A stretch of DNA of 64,000 nucleotides, taken from positions 1-64,000 of the forward strand of contig NZ_QAOJ01000005.1 in NCBI RefSeq assembly GCF_003050835.1. The letters are read 5' to 3'. The position numbers and the translations under genes were made by a program. The notes under the pieces are model-generated. The model did no database searches. It was not told the DNA's origin and saw only the letters and a list, made by a program, of their open reading frames with translations. The DNA comes from Pseudomonas sp. GV071. Its GTDB lineage: Bacteria; Pseudomonadota; Gammaproteobacteria; Pseudomonadales; Pseudomonadaceae. Below are positions 9,673-18,393 of the stretch, in pieces; the stretch's first letter is position 1, and each line of letters begins with the position of its first letter.

Positions 9673-9711
9673 ATCAAAAGCATCGAGGCTGAAGCCTCGA
9701 GTTTTTGATCT
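9672..9711. terminator. Bidirectional terminator-like hairpin
   Basis: The stem TCGAGGCT / AGCCTCGA (9683-9690, 9693-9700) is flanked by GATCAAAA and TTTTTGATC. It lies between convergent genes and has a T-rich run on both strands. Its right half recurs at 988-1006. Confidence 0.75.
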
Positions 9712-9723
9712 TGGGTGTATCGC

Positions 9724-11616
9724 TTAAATCCGGAAGCTACGCACCAACTGGCTCAACTGCGCAGCCTGCTGCTCCAGCTCTTTGCAGGCCTGCAAGGTGG
9801 TGCGCAGGTTTTCCACGCCGTCCTGGTTGAGGGTGTTGATTTCGGTGATGTCCATGTTGATGGTCTCGACCACCGCGGTCTGTTCTTCGGTGGCGGTGGC
9901 GACCGACTGGTTCATGCCATCGATCTCGTCGATGCGGCTGGTCACGCTGCCCAGACGCTCACCCGCCAGGTTCGCCACCTGCACGGTCTTGTCGCTCTGT
10001 TTCTGACTTTCTTCCATGGTGGTCACCGCACTGCGTGCGCCGGTTTGCAGCTCGTCGATCATCTGCTGCACCTGCTGCGCCGACTCCTGGGTGCGATGCG
10101 CGAGATTGCGTACTTCATCGGCGACCACGGCAAAACCGCGGCCGGCTTCACCGGCACGCGCGGCTTCAATCGCAGCGTTCAAGGCCAGCAGGTTGGTCTG
10201 CTGGGAAATGCCGGTGATCACTTCCAGAATCTGGCCGATGTTCACCGTTTTCGCGTTGAGGGTTTCGATGGTGCCGCAAGATTCGCTGATCTTTTGCGAC
10301 AGCTCGCGCATCGAGGTAATCGACTGCCCCAGCACCTGCTGACCTTCCGCCGACAGGGCGCTGGCATCGGCAGAACTCTCGGACGCCACCGCCGCGTTAC
10401 GGGCGATTTCATGGGCCGCAGCGCCCAGCTCGTTGATCGCCGCAGCCACGCTGGTGGTGCGGGTGGCTTGCTGGTCGGAGTTGAGCAAGGAGGCGTTGGA
10501 GGCGGTCAGCACCCGCGAAGCCACTTCGTTGACGTGGTGAGTGGCCGAGGCCACTTCCTTGATCGACTGGTGGATACGCTCAACAAAGCGGTTGAACGAG
10601 GTGCCCATCTGGCCGAACTCATCCTGGCGTTGCACCACCAGGCGGCGGGTCAGGTCGCCCTCGCCCTCGGCGATGTCCTGCATCGCTTTGCCCATGACGA
10701 ACAGCGGCTGCATCAGCACGTTAATCAGAATGCCCAGCAGGGTGATGATGGCGATCACCGCAATCACCGTGGCCAGCGCGGCGGTAAGGCGAAACTCCTT
10801 GAGCATGGAGAAAGCAAACGACTGCTCCAGCGCCAGGCCCAACTGCCAGTTCGCCGAAGCGATGCCTTGCATCGGGGTGAACTGCACCAGCAGATCTTCA
10901 CCGTTGGCCTCGACATCGCTCAAACCGTTCCTGGCCACCAGGCCGCTGCCAGGGAAGGCTTCGGCGAGGGTTTTGAGGATCAGGTCCTTGTTCGGGTGGA
11001 TCAGAATCTTGCCTTCGCTGCTGACGATAAACGCGTGGCCGTGGCCGTCGAAATCCAGCGAGTTGATGGTGGCGCTAACGCTAGCCAGGTCAATGTCGGC
11101 ACCGGCCACACCGATGATCTGGCCGCCCTGTTTGACCGGGGTGGCGACGGTGATCACCAGCTTGCCGGAGGAAGCGGCGATGTAGGGTTCGGTGACCACC
11201 GTCTGGCCGGCAGCCATGGCCGCCTTGTACCAACCTCGGGCGCGCGGGTCGTAGTCCGCGGCACGGGAGCCGGCCGGCACCGAGAACATCAGGCCATCGG
11301 CGCCGCCGAAATAGCTGAGCTGAAAAGCCGCGCCATACACCGGCAAACCGACGATCTGCTTCAGCGCATCCGGGCCAGCACCCTGGGTGCCTATCTGTTG
11401 GGCCATGGAGTCGACCAGGGCCATATTGCCGCGCAGCCAGGTCTGGATATTCGAGGTGGTCAACGTGCCCAACTCGCCCATCGAGCGCTCGGCGTCGACG
11501 CGCAGGGTTTGCCGTTGTCGGTAGTCGTTGAACAGCACAAAGACGGTAAAGGCAAAGACCACGGTCAAGCCCGCCGCCAACAGAATCTTGTGGCGAAACT
11601 TCAGATTGAGCGCCAT
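9724..11616 (-). CDS. Methyl-accepting chemotaxis protein with dCache sensor
   Basis: This inner-membrane chemoreceptor has 630 residues. A first membrane segment lies at about 10-30, a periplasmic double-Cache domain at 35-275, a second membrane segment at about 280-305 ([22 protein letters not shown]), then HAMP and a signalling domain whose tip contains [18 protein letters not shown]. It resembles the PctA/B/C amino-acid receptors of P. aeruginosa. The ligand motif is nearly complete: Y122, R127, W129, Y130, Y145 and D174 match, but the residue equal to PctA D146 is A147. The ligand may therefore differ from ordinary L-amino acids. No C-terminal CheR-binding pentapeptide is visible. Confidence 0.93.
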   Translation of the reverse strand: MALNLKFRHKILLAAGLTVVFAFTVFVLFNDYRQRQTLRVDAERSMGELGTLTTSNIQTWLRGNMALVDSMAQQIGTQGAGPDALKQIVGLPVYGAAFQLSYFGGADGLMFSVPAGSRAADYDPRARGWYKAAMAAGQTVVTEPYIAASSGKLVITVATPVKQGGQIIGVAGADIDLASVSATINSLDFDGHGHAFIVSSEGKILIHPNKDLILKTLAEAFPGSGLVARNGLSDVEANGEDLLVQFTPMQGIASANWQLGLALEQSFAFSMLKEFRLTAALATVIAVIAIITLLGILINVLMQPLFVMGKAMQDIAEGEGDLTRRLVVQRQDEFGQMGTSFNRFVERIHQSIKEVASATHHVNEVASRVLTASNASLLNSDQQATRTTSVAAAINELGAAAHEIARNAAVASESSADASALSAEGQQVLGQSITSMRELSQKISESCGTIETLNAKTVNIGQILEVITGISQQTNLLALNAAIEAARAGEAGRGFAVVADEVRNLAHRTQESAQQVQQMIDELQTGARSAVTTMEESQKQSDKTVQVANLAGERLGSVTSRIDEIDGMNQSVATATEEQTAVVETINMDITEINTLNQDGVENLRTTLQACKELEQQAAQLSQLVRSFRI

Positions 11617-11778
11617 ACCATCGTTCTCCAGGTGTTCGGCAAATAGGTGTTGTCTGGCTGCTATCGGCGGTAACGGAGGATCCGTTAACCGTTCCGACCA
11701 GCGTAGCGGTGCGCGCCACGTTTCCCCACGAAACGCGGCCGCGCAGGGTGCGCCAAGCGCCGCAAAAAATCGTTCAGG
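11617..11778. other. Intergenic region upstream of chemoreceptor gene
   Basis: This is the gap between the hrpB stop and the chemoreceptor start, both on the minus strand. It should hold the chemoreceptor promoter. An imperfect dyad GGTAACGGA / TCCGTTAACC lies at 11669-11690. No gene is seen. Confidence 0.35.
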
Positions 11779-14313
11779 TTAGCGACGCGGTTTTGCCCTG
11801 GCGGTCGGTTCGGCGACCAAAGGGTCGTCGGGCCAGTAGTGTTTCGGGTAACGGCCCTTCAACTCTTTCTTCACTTCGGCGTAGGTGCTGCGCCAGAAGT
11901 TGGCCAGGTCCTGCGTCACTTGCACCGGCTTGCGCCCTGGTGAGAGTAGATGCAGTTTCACCACCTGGCGGCCGCCGGCAATGCGCGGGGTATCGGCCAG
12001 GCCGAACAATTCCTGCATGCGCACCGCGAGCACCGGCGGCTCTTCGTTGTAGTCGATGCCGATACGTGAACCGGAGGGCACCTCGATGGCTTTAGGCGCC
12101 AACTCTTCCAGGCGCTGCGGCAGCGGCCAGGGCAACAGGTTCTGCAGCATGTTGTGCAGCTCCAGGTTGCCGAAATGGCTCAGCCGGGTGACTTTGCCAA
12201 GGTAGGGCTGCAGCCATTTTTCCAGGCTGGCCAGCAACGCCGCATCGCTGACATCTGGCCACTCACTGCTGTTGCCATTGGCCAGGTCGAGGCGCCGTAG
12301 CAAACCAATGCGCGCCTGCCACTGGCGCTGCTCGGGTTTCCACGGCAACAGCTCCAGGCCTTTGCGTCGTACCAGGCCGAGCAAGGCGCGACTGCGGGTG
12401 GCCTCGTCGAGGTCTTTCAGCGGTTCGCGGTTTAGCACCAGTTCGCCGACGCGCCATTGGCGTTCGGCCTTGAGCGCGCCTTCGCGTTCGTCCCACTCCA
12501 ACTCTTCACGCACGCTGACTTGCTCGCGCAACACGCTGTCGAACAGCGCCGGTTCCAACTCGGCGGCGAGGTAGATGCGCTCTTCGCGTTGGCCCTGACG
12601 GCTGCCCAGTTCCGCTACCACCAACCAGGGTTGTTTCATCAACGCATCCGGCTCGCCGAACTGCGCAGCACGGCCGTTGGCAAGGCGGTATTCGCCACCG
12701 CCGGCACGCCGTTGCTGGGCTACACGATCAGGGTAGGCAAATGCCAGCAAGGCACCCAGCCAACGCGGGTGATCGGGGTCGCTGACCGTTTCGGCAGGCT
12801 TGCCACGTAGGTAGCTGCGGAACTGTTTGGCCAGTTGCCGTGCGCGCTGCACCCCAACCTGCCCGCCTCTGTGACCGCGCTCTTCACCGCTGAGCAATGC
12901 CAGGCGAGTGTGCAGATCGGCACCGCCGCCGCGCTGGATATCACGCTCGCCGAGCAAGGCGGCGACATCGCAGGCCAAGCTGCCCAGGCCGAGGGCTTGG
13001 CCGCGCAGCAATAAATGCGCAATGCGCGGGTGCGCCGGCAGTTCGGCCATGGCGTGGCCGTGGGGCGTCAGTTGGCCGTTGCCCTGCAGAGCGCCAAGGC
13101 GCACCAGCAGATCTTGCGCTTGGGCATAGGAAGCCGCTGGCGGTGCGTCGAGCCAGGCCAGTTCCTGTGGCGTCACGCCCCAGCGCGCCAGTTGCAGGGC
13201 CAAACCGGCGAGGTCGGCTTGGAGGATTTCGGCGCTGCCGTAGGCCGCCATCTGTTCGTGTTGCGCCTGCGACCACAGGCGATAACAGGCACCTGGCTGC
13301 AAACGGCCGGCACGGCCGGCGCGTTGAGTGGCGCTGGCTCGGGAGATGCGCTGTGTGTCCAGGCGGGTCATGCCGCTGCCGGGGTCGAAGCGCGGCACGC
13401 GGGCAAAACCGGCGTCCACCACCACACGCACGCCGTCGATGGTCAGGCTGGTCTCGGCGATGTTGGTGGCCAGCACCACTTTGCGTTTGCCGGCGGGCGC
13501 CGGTTCGATGGCGGCGCGCTGGGCGCTGAGGTCGAGTTCGCCGTGCAGCGGGCAAAGCAGAATATCGCTGCGGCCTTGCAGGGCTTCGGCGAGTTGCTCG
13601 TTGACCCGACGGATCTCGCCCTGCCCCGGCAAAAACACCAACACACTGCCGGGCTCGTCGTTGAGGGCCTGTAGCACCGTCTGCACCGCGCGCGGTTCAA
13701 TGCCCTCTTTGGCATACGGACCCGCCGGCTGGAACGGGCGCCCCCAGTGAGTTTCCACCGGGAACATGCGTCCTTCGCTGCGCACCACCGGGGCGTTGTC
13801 GAGCAGCGCGGACAAGCGCTCGCCCTCCAGCGTGGCGGACATCAGCAGCACTTTCAGCGGTGGCTCGTCGCGCAGCAGGGCGCGACCATTGAGGGTCAGC
13901 GCCAGGGCCAGGTCGGCGTCCAGGCTGCGCTCGTGAAATTCGTCGAAAATCACCAGGCCGACGCCTTCCAGCGCAGGGTCGTCCTGCAGACGGCGGGCAA
14001 GAATGCCCTCGGTGACCACCTCGATACGGGTAGCTGCGCTGACTTTGCTGTCCAGGCGAATGCGGTAGCCCACGGTGTGGCCGACCGTTTCCCCCAGCTC
14101 ACTGGCCAGCCGCTCTGCGGCGGCACGCGCGGCCAGGCGCCGGGGTTCGAGCATGATGATCGACTGCCCGGCCAGCCAGCTTTCGTTCAGCAACGCCAGC
14201 GGCACGCGGGTGGTTTTACCGGCACCGGGCGGCGCTTCCAGCACCGCCTCGTGGCGCTCGCTGAGGGCAAGGCGCAGGGCAAGCAGAACATCGTCGATAG
14301 GCAGTGGCGTCAT
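11779..14313 (-). CDS. hrpB: ATP-dependent helicase HrpB (DExH box)
   Basis: This is a DEAH-type RNA helicase of 844 residues. Walker A is APPGAGKTT near residue 30, the DExH box appears as FDEFHERSLD, SAT follows as LLMSATLEG, and motif VI is TQRAGRAGRLQPG. The C-terminal HrpB-specific domain runs to the end. The start is set at MTPLPIDDVLLALR because HrpB proteins begin a few residues before this LPID block; an ATG two codons earlier is equally possible. Bacterial HrpB has been linked to mRNA processing, surface attachment and virulence in some species. It is not the pathogenicity hrpB regulator of the same name. Confidence 0.93.
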   Translation of the reverse strand: MTPLPIDDVLLALRLALSERHEAVLEAPPGAGKTTRVPLALLNESWLAGQSIIMLEPRRLAARAAAERLASELGETVGHTVGYRIRLDSKVSAATRIEVVTEGILARRLQDDPALEGVGLVIFDEFHERSLDADLALALTLNGRALLRDEPPLKVLLMSATLEGERLSALLDNAPVVRSEGRMFPVETHWGRPFQPAGPYAKEGIEPRAVQTVLQALNDEPGSVLVFLPGQGEIRRVNEQLAEALQGRSDILLCPLHGELDLSAQRAAIEPAPAGKRKVVLATNIAETSLTIDGVRVVVDAGFARVPRFDPGSGMTRLDTQRISRASATQRAGRAGRLQPGACYRLWSQAQHEQMAAYGSAEILQADLAGLALQLARWGVTPQELAWLDAPPAASYAQAQDLLVRLGALQGNGQLTPHGHAMAELPAHPRIAHLLLRGQALGLGSLACDVAALLGERDIQRGGGADLHTRLALLSGEERGHRGGQVGVQRARQLAKQFRSYLRGKPAETVSDPDHPRWLGALLAFAYPDRVAQQRRAGGGEYRLANGRAAQFGEPDALMKQPWLVVAELGSRQGQREERIYLAAELEPALFDSVLREQVSVREELEWDEREGALKAERQWRVGELVLNREPLKDLDEATRSRALLGLVRRKGLELLPWKPEQRQWQARIGLLRRLDLANGNSSEWPDVSDAALLASLEKWLQPYLGKVTRLSHFGNLELHNMLQNLLPWPLPQRLEELAPKAIEVPSGSRIGIDYNEEPPVLAVRMQELFGLADTPRIAGGRQVVKLHLLSPGRKPVQVTQDLANFWRSTYAEVKKELKGRYPKHYWPDDPLVAEPTARAKPRR

Positions 14314-14464
14314 GGACATGGAAAGGTCATTGGCAGCAGGCACAGTAGGGCGGCGAGTATACCGGCGAACGGCCACTGGCTACTCGTGGTCTTAGCCTTG
14401 CGCGCTTGCTGCGGTGAGCGCGCCTGGCTTGTATAGTTGCCCCACTTTTCCCATGGAGGTGCTT

Positions 14465-14884
14465 ATGCACATGCGGTCTCGTGTTGTTGGCGGTGCTTTG
14501 ATCGTTGCCTTGCTCACTCAGTTGAGCGCGTGCGGCAGCATTTTTTTCCCTGACCGTCGTGGCCAGATCGAAGGCAAGATCGACCCGGTGGTAGCCGGCC
14601 TCGATGCCATCGGTTTGCTGTTCTATATCATCCCCGGCCTGATCGCCTTCGGCATCGACTTTGCCACCGGCGCCATCTACTTCCCCGAAGGCCAGAGCGC
14701 GCAGATCGACCCACAGAAACTGCAAGACACCATCGGCAGCGACGGCAAGGTCGACCCGGTTCGCCTGAAAGCCCTGATCGAGCAGGAAACCGGCCGCAGC
14801 CTGCCGCTGGATGACCCGCGTCTGCTCCAGCACAAAGGCAGCCTGCAACAACTGGCCGCCTTCGGTCTGCAACCCGCCGCATGA
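14465..14884 (+). CDS. Small predicted lipoprotein
   Basis: The protein has 139 residues with a lipoprotein signal: MHMRSRVVGGALIVALLTQLSAC, lipobox LSAC. After the cysteine come a short basic stretch and a hydrophobic segment (AIGLLFYIIPGLIAFGIDFATGAIYF, residues about 40-68). The hydrophilic C-terminus is rich in charged residues. I do not recognise a named family. GGAGGT lies four bases before the ATG, which decides the start over upstream options. Its stop overlaps the fieF start by four bases (ATGA), so the two are translationally coupled. Confidence 0.75.
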   Translation: MHMRSRVVGGALIVALLTQLSACGSIFFPDRRGQIEGKIDPVVAGLDAIGLLFYIIPGLIAFGIDFATGAIYFPEGQSAQIDPQKLQDTIGSDGKVDPVRLKALIEQETGRSLPLDDPRLLQHKGSLQQLAAFGLQPAA

Positions 14885-15768
14885 AACTGAGCCAGGCGCA
14901 CGAACGCCTGCTGCGCCAGGCCACCTTCGCTTCGCTGACGGTGGCGATCATTCTGATCGTCGCCAAAGGCGTGGCCTGGTGGTTGAGTGGTTCGGTCAGC
15001 CTGCTCGCCGGCCTCACCGATTCGCTGCTGGACGGTGCCGCCTCCTTGCTCAACCTGTTGGCCGTGCACTACTCGCTGCGCCCGGCCGACGACGATCACC
15101 GTTACGGCCACGGCAAAGCCGAAGCCCTGTCGGCGATTGCCCAGGCGTTGTTCATTGCCGTGAGTGCGGTGCTGGTGGCGGTTCAGGCAGTTGAGCATTT
15201 GCGCCATCCGGAGCCGTTGGGTTCGCCGGGCCTGGGCATTGCCGTGATGCTGTTGTCACTGGCGTTGACCGTAGCCCTGCTGGCGTTCCAGTACCGGGTC
15301 ATTCGCATCACCGGTTCCACCGCGATTCGCGCCGACTCCCTGCACTACCGCTCCGACCTGCTGCTCAACAGCAGCATCCTCATCGCCCTGGTGCTGGCTT
15401 GGTACGGCTGGCAGCAGTTGGATGCGTTGTTTGGTCTGGGGATTGCCGTGTACATCCTCTGGAGCGCGGTGCAGATCGCCCGCGAGGCGGTGGCGGTATT
15501 GATGGATGAAGAACTGCCAGCCGACGTCAGCGCACAGATGCTGGAACTGGCCTGCCAGGTGCCCGGCGTGCTCGGCGCACACGATCTGCGCACCCGGATT
15601 TCCGGCACGCACTGGTTTGTGCAGTTGCATCTGGAATTGCCGGGGGAGCTGAGCCTGACCGTCGCCCATGACCTGTGCGAGCAGGTTGAGCGAGCGATTA
15701 TTGCCGCGTACCCCAGGGCCGAAGTGCTGGTGCATGCCGACCCGCAGGAAGTGGTAAAACCCCGCTGA
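14881..15768 (+). CDS. fieF: Cation diffusion facilitator FieF/YiiP
   Basis: This proton-coupled exporter of divalent cations (iron or zinc) has 295 residues and works as an inner-membrane dimer. It has six membrane segments and a cytoplasmic C-terminal domain. The transport site is complete: D47 and D51 (TDSLLDGAASL) and H155 and D159 (DSLHYRSDLLLN), equal to E. coli YiiP D45, D49, H153 and D157 with a constant offset of two. The C-terminal domain holds His and Asp residues expected at the regulatory metal sites (HDLRTRISGTHWFVQLHLEL). The overlap with the upstream lipoprotein gene suggests a shared role, perhaps in envelope metal balance, though that is inference. Confidence 0.93.
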   Translation: MKLSQAHERLLRQATFASLTVAIILIVAKGVAWWLSGSVSLLAGLTDSLLDGAASLLNLLAVHYSLRPADDDHRYGHGKAEALSAIAQALFIAVSAVLVAVQAVEHLRHPEPLGSPGLGIAVMLLSLALTVALLAFQYRVIRITGSTAIRADSLHYRSDLLLNSSILIALVLAWYGWQQLDALFGLGIAVYILWSAVQIAREAVAVLMDEELPADVSAQMLELACQVPGVLGAHDLRTRISGTHWFVQLHLELPGELSLTVAHDLCEQVERAIIAAYPRAEVLVHADPQEVVKPR

Positions 15769-15791
15769 TAGCTTCCTTTCCAGGCCCATCA

Positions 15792-15852
15792 ATCGCGGCT
15801 AAAGCCGCTCCTGCGGATTGTGCGATGTCGTAGGAGCGGCTTCAGCCGCGAT
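15792..15852. repeat. REPIN (paired REP sequences)
   Basis: Inverted REP copies lie at 15792-15814 and 15830-15852, separated by 15 bases. They lie between the convergent fieF and Gly/Asn-rich genes. Confidence 0.9.
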
Positions 15853-15866
15853 GCTTTTGCGCTGCG

Positions 15867-17000
15867 TCAGTTCACGCTATACCCACGCCCAGCCATACAG
15901 GCGCCGAGCGAGCGGCGGTAGATATCTGCCACATTCTGAGTCGGTGCATAGGCCGCTTGCGAAGGGTCGAAGCCGCTCTGGTTGACGGCCCAGCGGTGGC
16001 AGTCATAGCGGTCCTGCGCGACTTGCGCTTCGCTCTGCCCACGAGCCGGATAGGCCACCACATCGTAGCCATTGCCCTGCCAACCGTTATTGCTGGTGAC
16101 CTGCGCCGGCGCGTTGGTCACCACGTATTCCTGGCGGTCAGCTTCGTACAGGTAATAGGTACCGGCGGCGATAAAGTACAGCGCGCTGCCGATCCACAGC
16201 TGCTCGGCATAGGACGGCAACGTGCGCACCCGCACGCCATAGGGCGGGGTGACCACGATGTAGCTCGGGCCATAGGGGCGGTACCAGTAGCCGTCGGCGT
16301 AGTAATAGTCGATGCCGCCGTGGGGTACGCGCCAGCGACCTTGCGGGATAGTGTTCACCCGGTAGCCCGGCTCCCAGCGCGGGCCAGGACCCCAGCCGCC
16401 ACCCGGGCGACCGCCGTTCCACTGGTTGCCCGGAGGCGGTGGCGACTTGGCGCCCAATTGTTTGGCCGGGCCTTGCGGGCCACGGGGCGGGTTATTGCTC
16501 GGGCGGTCACGGTCGTCATCGTCGCGACCTCCGTTGTGGCCATTGCCACCGCCGTTATAGCCACCGTTATAACCACCGCCGTTGTAGCCATTGTTATGGC
16601 CCTGGTTGTAGCCACCCTGGTTGTAACCACCGCCGTTGTAGCCGCCGTTGTTGTAACCACCATTGTTGTAGTTACCGCGGTCATCCCGCTGCGAAGGGCT
16701 GCTGCCACCCAGGGTGCGGGCAGCGCCTTGGGGGCCTGGCTGTTGTTGCTGCTGTTGCGGCGGCCGCGACTGGCCACCGCCCTGATTGCCACCTTGATTG
16801 CCGCCACCCTGGTGACCGCCCTGCCCACCACCCTGATTGCCGCCACCCCCTGAATTGCCACGCCCCTGATCACGCTGCGAACCGCCCCCGCCGCCCATCA
16901 CCGAGCGCACATCGGGCTTGTCATCATCAGCCAACGCATTGGCAAACATCGCCAGGGAAAGGACGCTTACACCTGCCAGGCGCCAGATCTGCGACTTCAT
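15867..17000 (-). CDS. Secreted Gly/Asn-rich protein with C-terminal DUF6515-like domain
   Basis: The protein has 377 residues with a signal peptide (MKSQIWRLAGVSVLSLAMFANALA). Residues about 38-190 are low complexity: Gly/Gln/Asn-rich stretches, then repeated YNNGGYN-type units with Asp and Arg. The folded C-terminal half (residues about 200-377) is rich in Tyr and Trp: GRWRVPHGGIDYYYADGYWYRPYGPSYIVVTPPYG, then RYDCHRWAVNQSGFDP and a final Cys. This half matches the DUF6515 type as I recall it. The function is unknown; a surface or periplasmic role is likely. The repeat tract is prone to slippage and may vary in length among strains. Confidence 0.8.
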   Translation of the reverse strand: MKSQIWRLAGVSVLSLAMFANALADDDKPDVRSVMGGGGGSQRDQGRGNSGGGGNQGGGQGGHQGGGNQGGNQGGGQSRPPQQQQQQPGPQGAARTLGGSSPSQRDDRGNYNNGGYNNGGYNGGGYNQGGYNQGHNNGYNGGGYNGGYNGGGNGHNGGRDDDDRDRPSNNPPRGPQGPAKQLGAKSPPPPGNQWNGGRPGGGWGPGPRWEPGYRVNTIPQGRWRVPHGGIDYYYADGYWYRPYGPSYIVVTPPYGVRVRTLPSYAEQLWIGSALYFIAAGTYYLYEADRQEYVVTNAPAQVTSNNGWQGNGYDVVAYPARGQSEAQVAQDRYDCHRWAVNQSGFDPSQAAYAPTQNVADIYRRSLGACMAGRGYSVN

Positions 17001-17136
17001 GACTTTCTACTCCAGGGGGCAGTTACCGCAAAATGACCTGCCGTCAGTATCGCTGAGCGGCGGGCAGTTGTAGCCGATTGGTAACAGCTTCGACAACGGC
17101 CGCTTACCAAGTTGCACACCTGAAGGTTTTGCGCGC

Positions 17137-17160
17137 AATAAAAAGGGGCCCTTGTGGGCC
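17137..17160 (-). terminator. Rho-independent terminator (minus strand)
   Basis: GC-rich stem GGGGCCC / GGGCCCC with a four-base loop, followed on the minus strand by TTTTTATT. It ends a transcript coming from the right, where no protein gene lies on that strand. Confidence 0.75.
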
Positions 17161-17330
17161 CCTTGGATTTTCTCGTCCGCTGCTGGCGATTGTGTCGCCG
17201 CCTGTCTCGTCCACCTGGTTGGGCAGGACGGACCCGGGTGCCGTGGGCGACCCGGTGGGGTCGGCGGCTCTGGTGCGCCTGATTGGGCGGGCCAGTTGGA
17301 CTTGCGTCCGGGTCATTTAACTTGGGAGAA
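17137..17330 (-). ncRNA. Candidate small RNA or leader, minus strand
   Basis: Reading leftward, a -10-like TACACT near 17333-17338 is followed by about 190 bases of GC-rich, hairpin-forming sequence. It ends at a GGGGCCC-ACAA-GGGCCCC stem plus TTTTT. Several GGAC motifs occur inside. A 70-codon open frame (start at 17316) runs through the unit and past the terminator, so a translated short protein is less likely than an RNA. I cannot match it to a named Pseudomonas sRNA from memory. The boundaries are estimates. Confidence 0.4.
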
Positions 17331-17448
17331 AGTGTAGGCCGCCGCGCGCGACAGAGGATTGCGAAGATTGCTGATAGAGATAGGAGTTGCGCAATCTTTC
17401 ATCTCTAACGCACCATGTTACGCAATCGGAAATGAAAGGAGCGCCATC

Positions 17449-17928
17449 TTGAACAACCTGGACCGCTACGACCTGAATATTCTTGCCGAATTGCAGCGCG
17501 ACGCGCGCATCTCCAATCAGGAGCTGGCCGAACGCATCGGCCTGTCGCCGTCGCCCTGCTCGCGGCGGGTCAAACAGCTGGAAGACGACGGCTATATCCT
17601 GCGTCAGGTGGCCTTGCTGGACCGCAAGAAGCTCGGCCTGAGCCTGACCGCCTACGTGCATATCGGCATGGACCGCCACACGCCCGAGCGCTTCGAGCAT
17701 TTCGAATCGGTGATCAACCAGTGCCCGGAAGTGCTGGAGTGCAGCCTGGTGACCGGCATGGACGCCGACTACCAACTGAAGGTGGTGGTGCCGGACATGG
17801 ACCACTACCAGAAATTCCTCCTCGGCCAACTCACCCGTATCGAAGGGGTGACCAGCGTGAAGTCGAGCTTCGTGCTCAATCAGGTGATTTCCAGCACTCA
17901 GTTGCCGTTGCAACACCTGCGCAGCTGA
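17449..17928 (+). CDS. Lrp/AsnC-family transcriptional regulator
   Basis: This is a DNA-binding regulator of 159 residues. The N-terminal helix-turn-helix is clear: LDRYDLNILAELQRDARISNQELAERIGLSPSPCSRRVKQLEDDG. The RAM ligand domain follows (LTAYVHIGMDRHTPERFEHFE, then VTGMDADYQLKVVVPDM). The TTG start is chosen because AAAGGAG lies seven bases before it and because family members begin just before the Asp of LDRYD. Members respond to amino acids and often regulate their catabolism or their own gene. The target here is not shown by the neighbours. The close relative Lrp is possible, but I do not assign the symbol. Confidence 0.9.
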   Translation: MNNLDRYDLNILAELQRDARISNQELAERIGLSPSPCSRRVKQLEDDGYILRQVALLDRKKLGLSLTAYVHIGMDRHTPERFEHFESVINQCPEVLECSLVTGMDADYQLKVVVPDMDHYQKFLLGQLTRIEGVTSVKSSFVLNQVISSTQLPLQHLRS

Positions 17929-18058
17929 GCCCGTCAAAGTAGCCACCTGCGGCGACGAAGCTCAGGCCAGAGGCGTTGGCGCTGACGTATAATCGCCGGC
18001 CTTGACCCGGCCCTGGCCGCGGCAACACGTTCAAGTCTGGTGAATACCCGAGGTTGTG

Positions 18059-18262
18059 ATGGAACCGGAAAAGTTTGAAGAGTGGATGATGATCATCCTG
18101 GTCGGCGGCCTGGTGGCCTTTATGGGCTTCATCGTCTGGGACCTGGCGAAGAAATCCAAAGCCGGCAAGTACGGCACCATGGTGCTATTTCTGGCACTGG
18201 GCCTGGGCGTGCTGGGCTTCATCATCAAGACCGTAGTGATTGGAAGCCTGGAAGGTTTCTAG
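18059..18262 (+). CDS. DUF2788 small membrane protein
   Basis: The protein has 67 residues. Two hydrophobic helices (MMIILVGGLVAFMGFIVWDLA and MVLFLALGLGVLGFIIKTVVI) flank a short basic loop (KKSKAGKYG), so it is a small two-pass inner-membrane protein. The pattern fits DUF2788, whose function is unknown. GAGG five bases before the ATG supports the start. It lies about 130 bases after the Lrp-type gene on the same strand. Confidence 0.8.
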   Translation: MEPEKFEEWMMIILVGGLVAFMGFIVWDLAKKSKAGKYGTMVLFLALGLGVLGFIIKTVVIGSLEGF

Positions 18263-18282
18263 AGCCGAGCAACGCTAGCCGA

Positions 18283-18390
18283 GTAGGTTGGGTTGAGCGA
18301 AGCGAAGCCCAACATCTCGGTCTCCGTTTGAAAAAAGCGCCGCTTAAAATCCGCCTCCCGTTGGGCTTCGCTCCGCTCAACCCAACCTAC
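18283..18390. repeat. Long inverted repeat, 31-bp arms
   Basis: Arms 18283-18313 and 18360-18390 differ at one position; each begins GTAGGTTGGGTTGAGCG. A 46-base centre separates them. It lies between the convergent DUF2788 and rluE genes and does not match the REP core elsewhere in the window. Confidence 0.88.
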
Positions 18391-18393
18391 GAT

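Larger units (their letters stand above)
17001..17448. other. Divergent intergenic region with a structured RNA candidate
   Basis: The region between the Gly/Asn-rich gene and the Lrp-type gene is 448 bases long. It should contain the promoters of both, and it also carries a minus-strand unit ending in a clear intrinsic terminator at 17137-17160. Nothing else recognisable was found. Confidence 0.6.

Noticed and set aside
9715..11646. Plus-strand frame of 643 codons opposite the chemoreceptor gene
   Set aside because: Antisense shadow of a gene with clear HAMP and signalling motifs; no ribosome site or domain.
16540..16680. GTTGTAGCCACC-type direct repeats as a CRISPR or minisatellite element
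   Set aside because: They are the coding repeats of the Gly/Asn-rich protein read on the other strand.
17104..17316. 70-codon minus-strand open frame in the Lrp upstream gap
   Set aside because: It passes through a strong terminator and has no ribosome site or recognisable content; I list the region as an RNA candidate instead.
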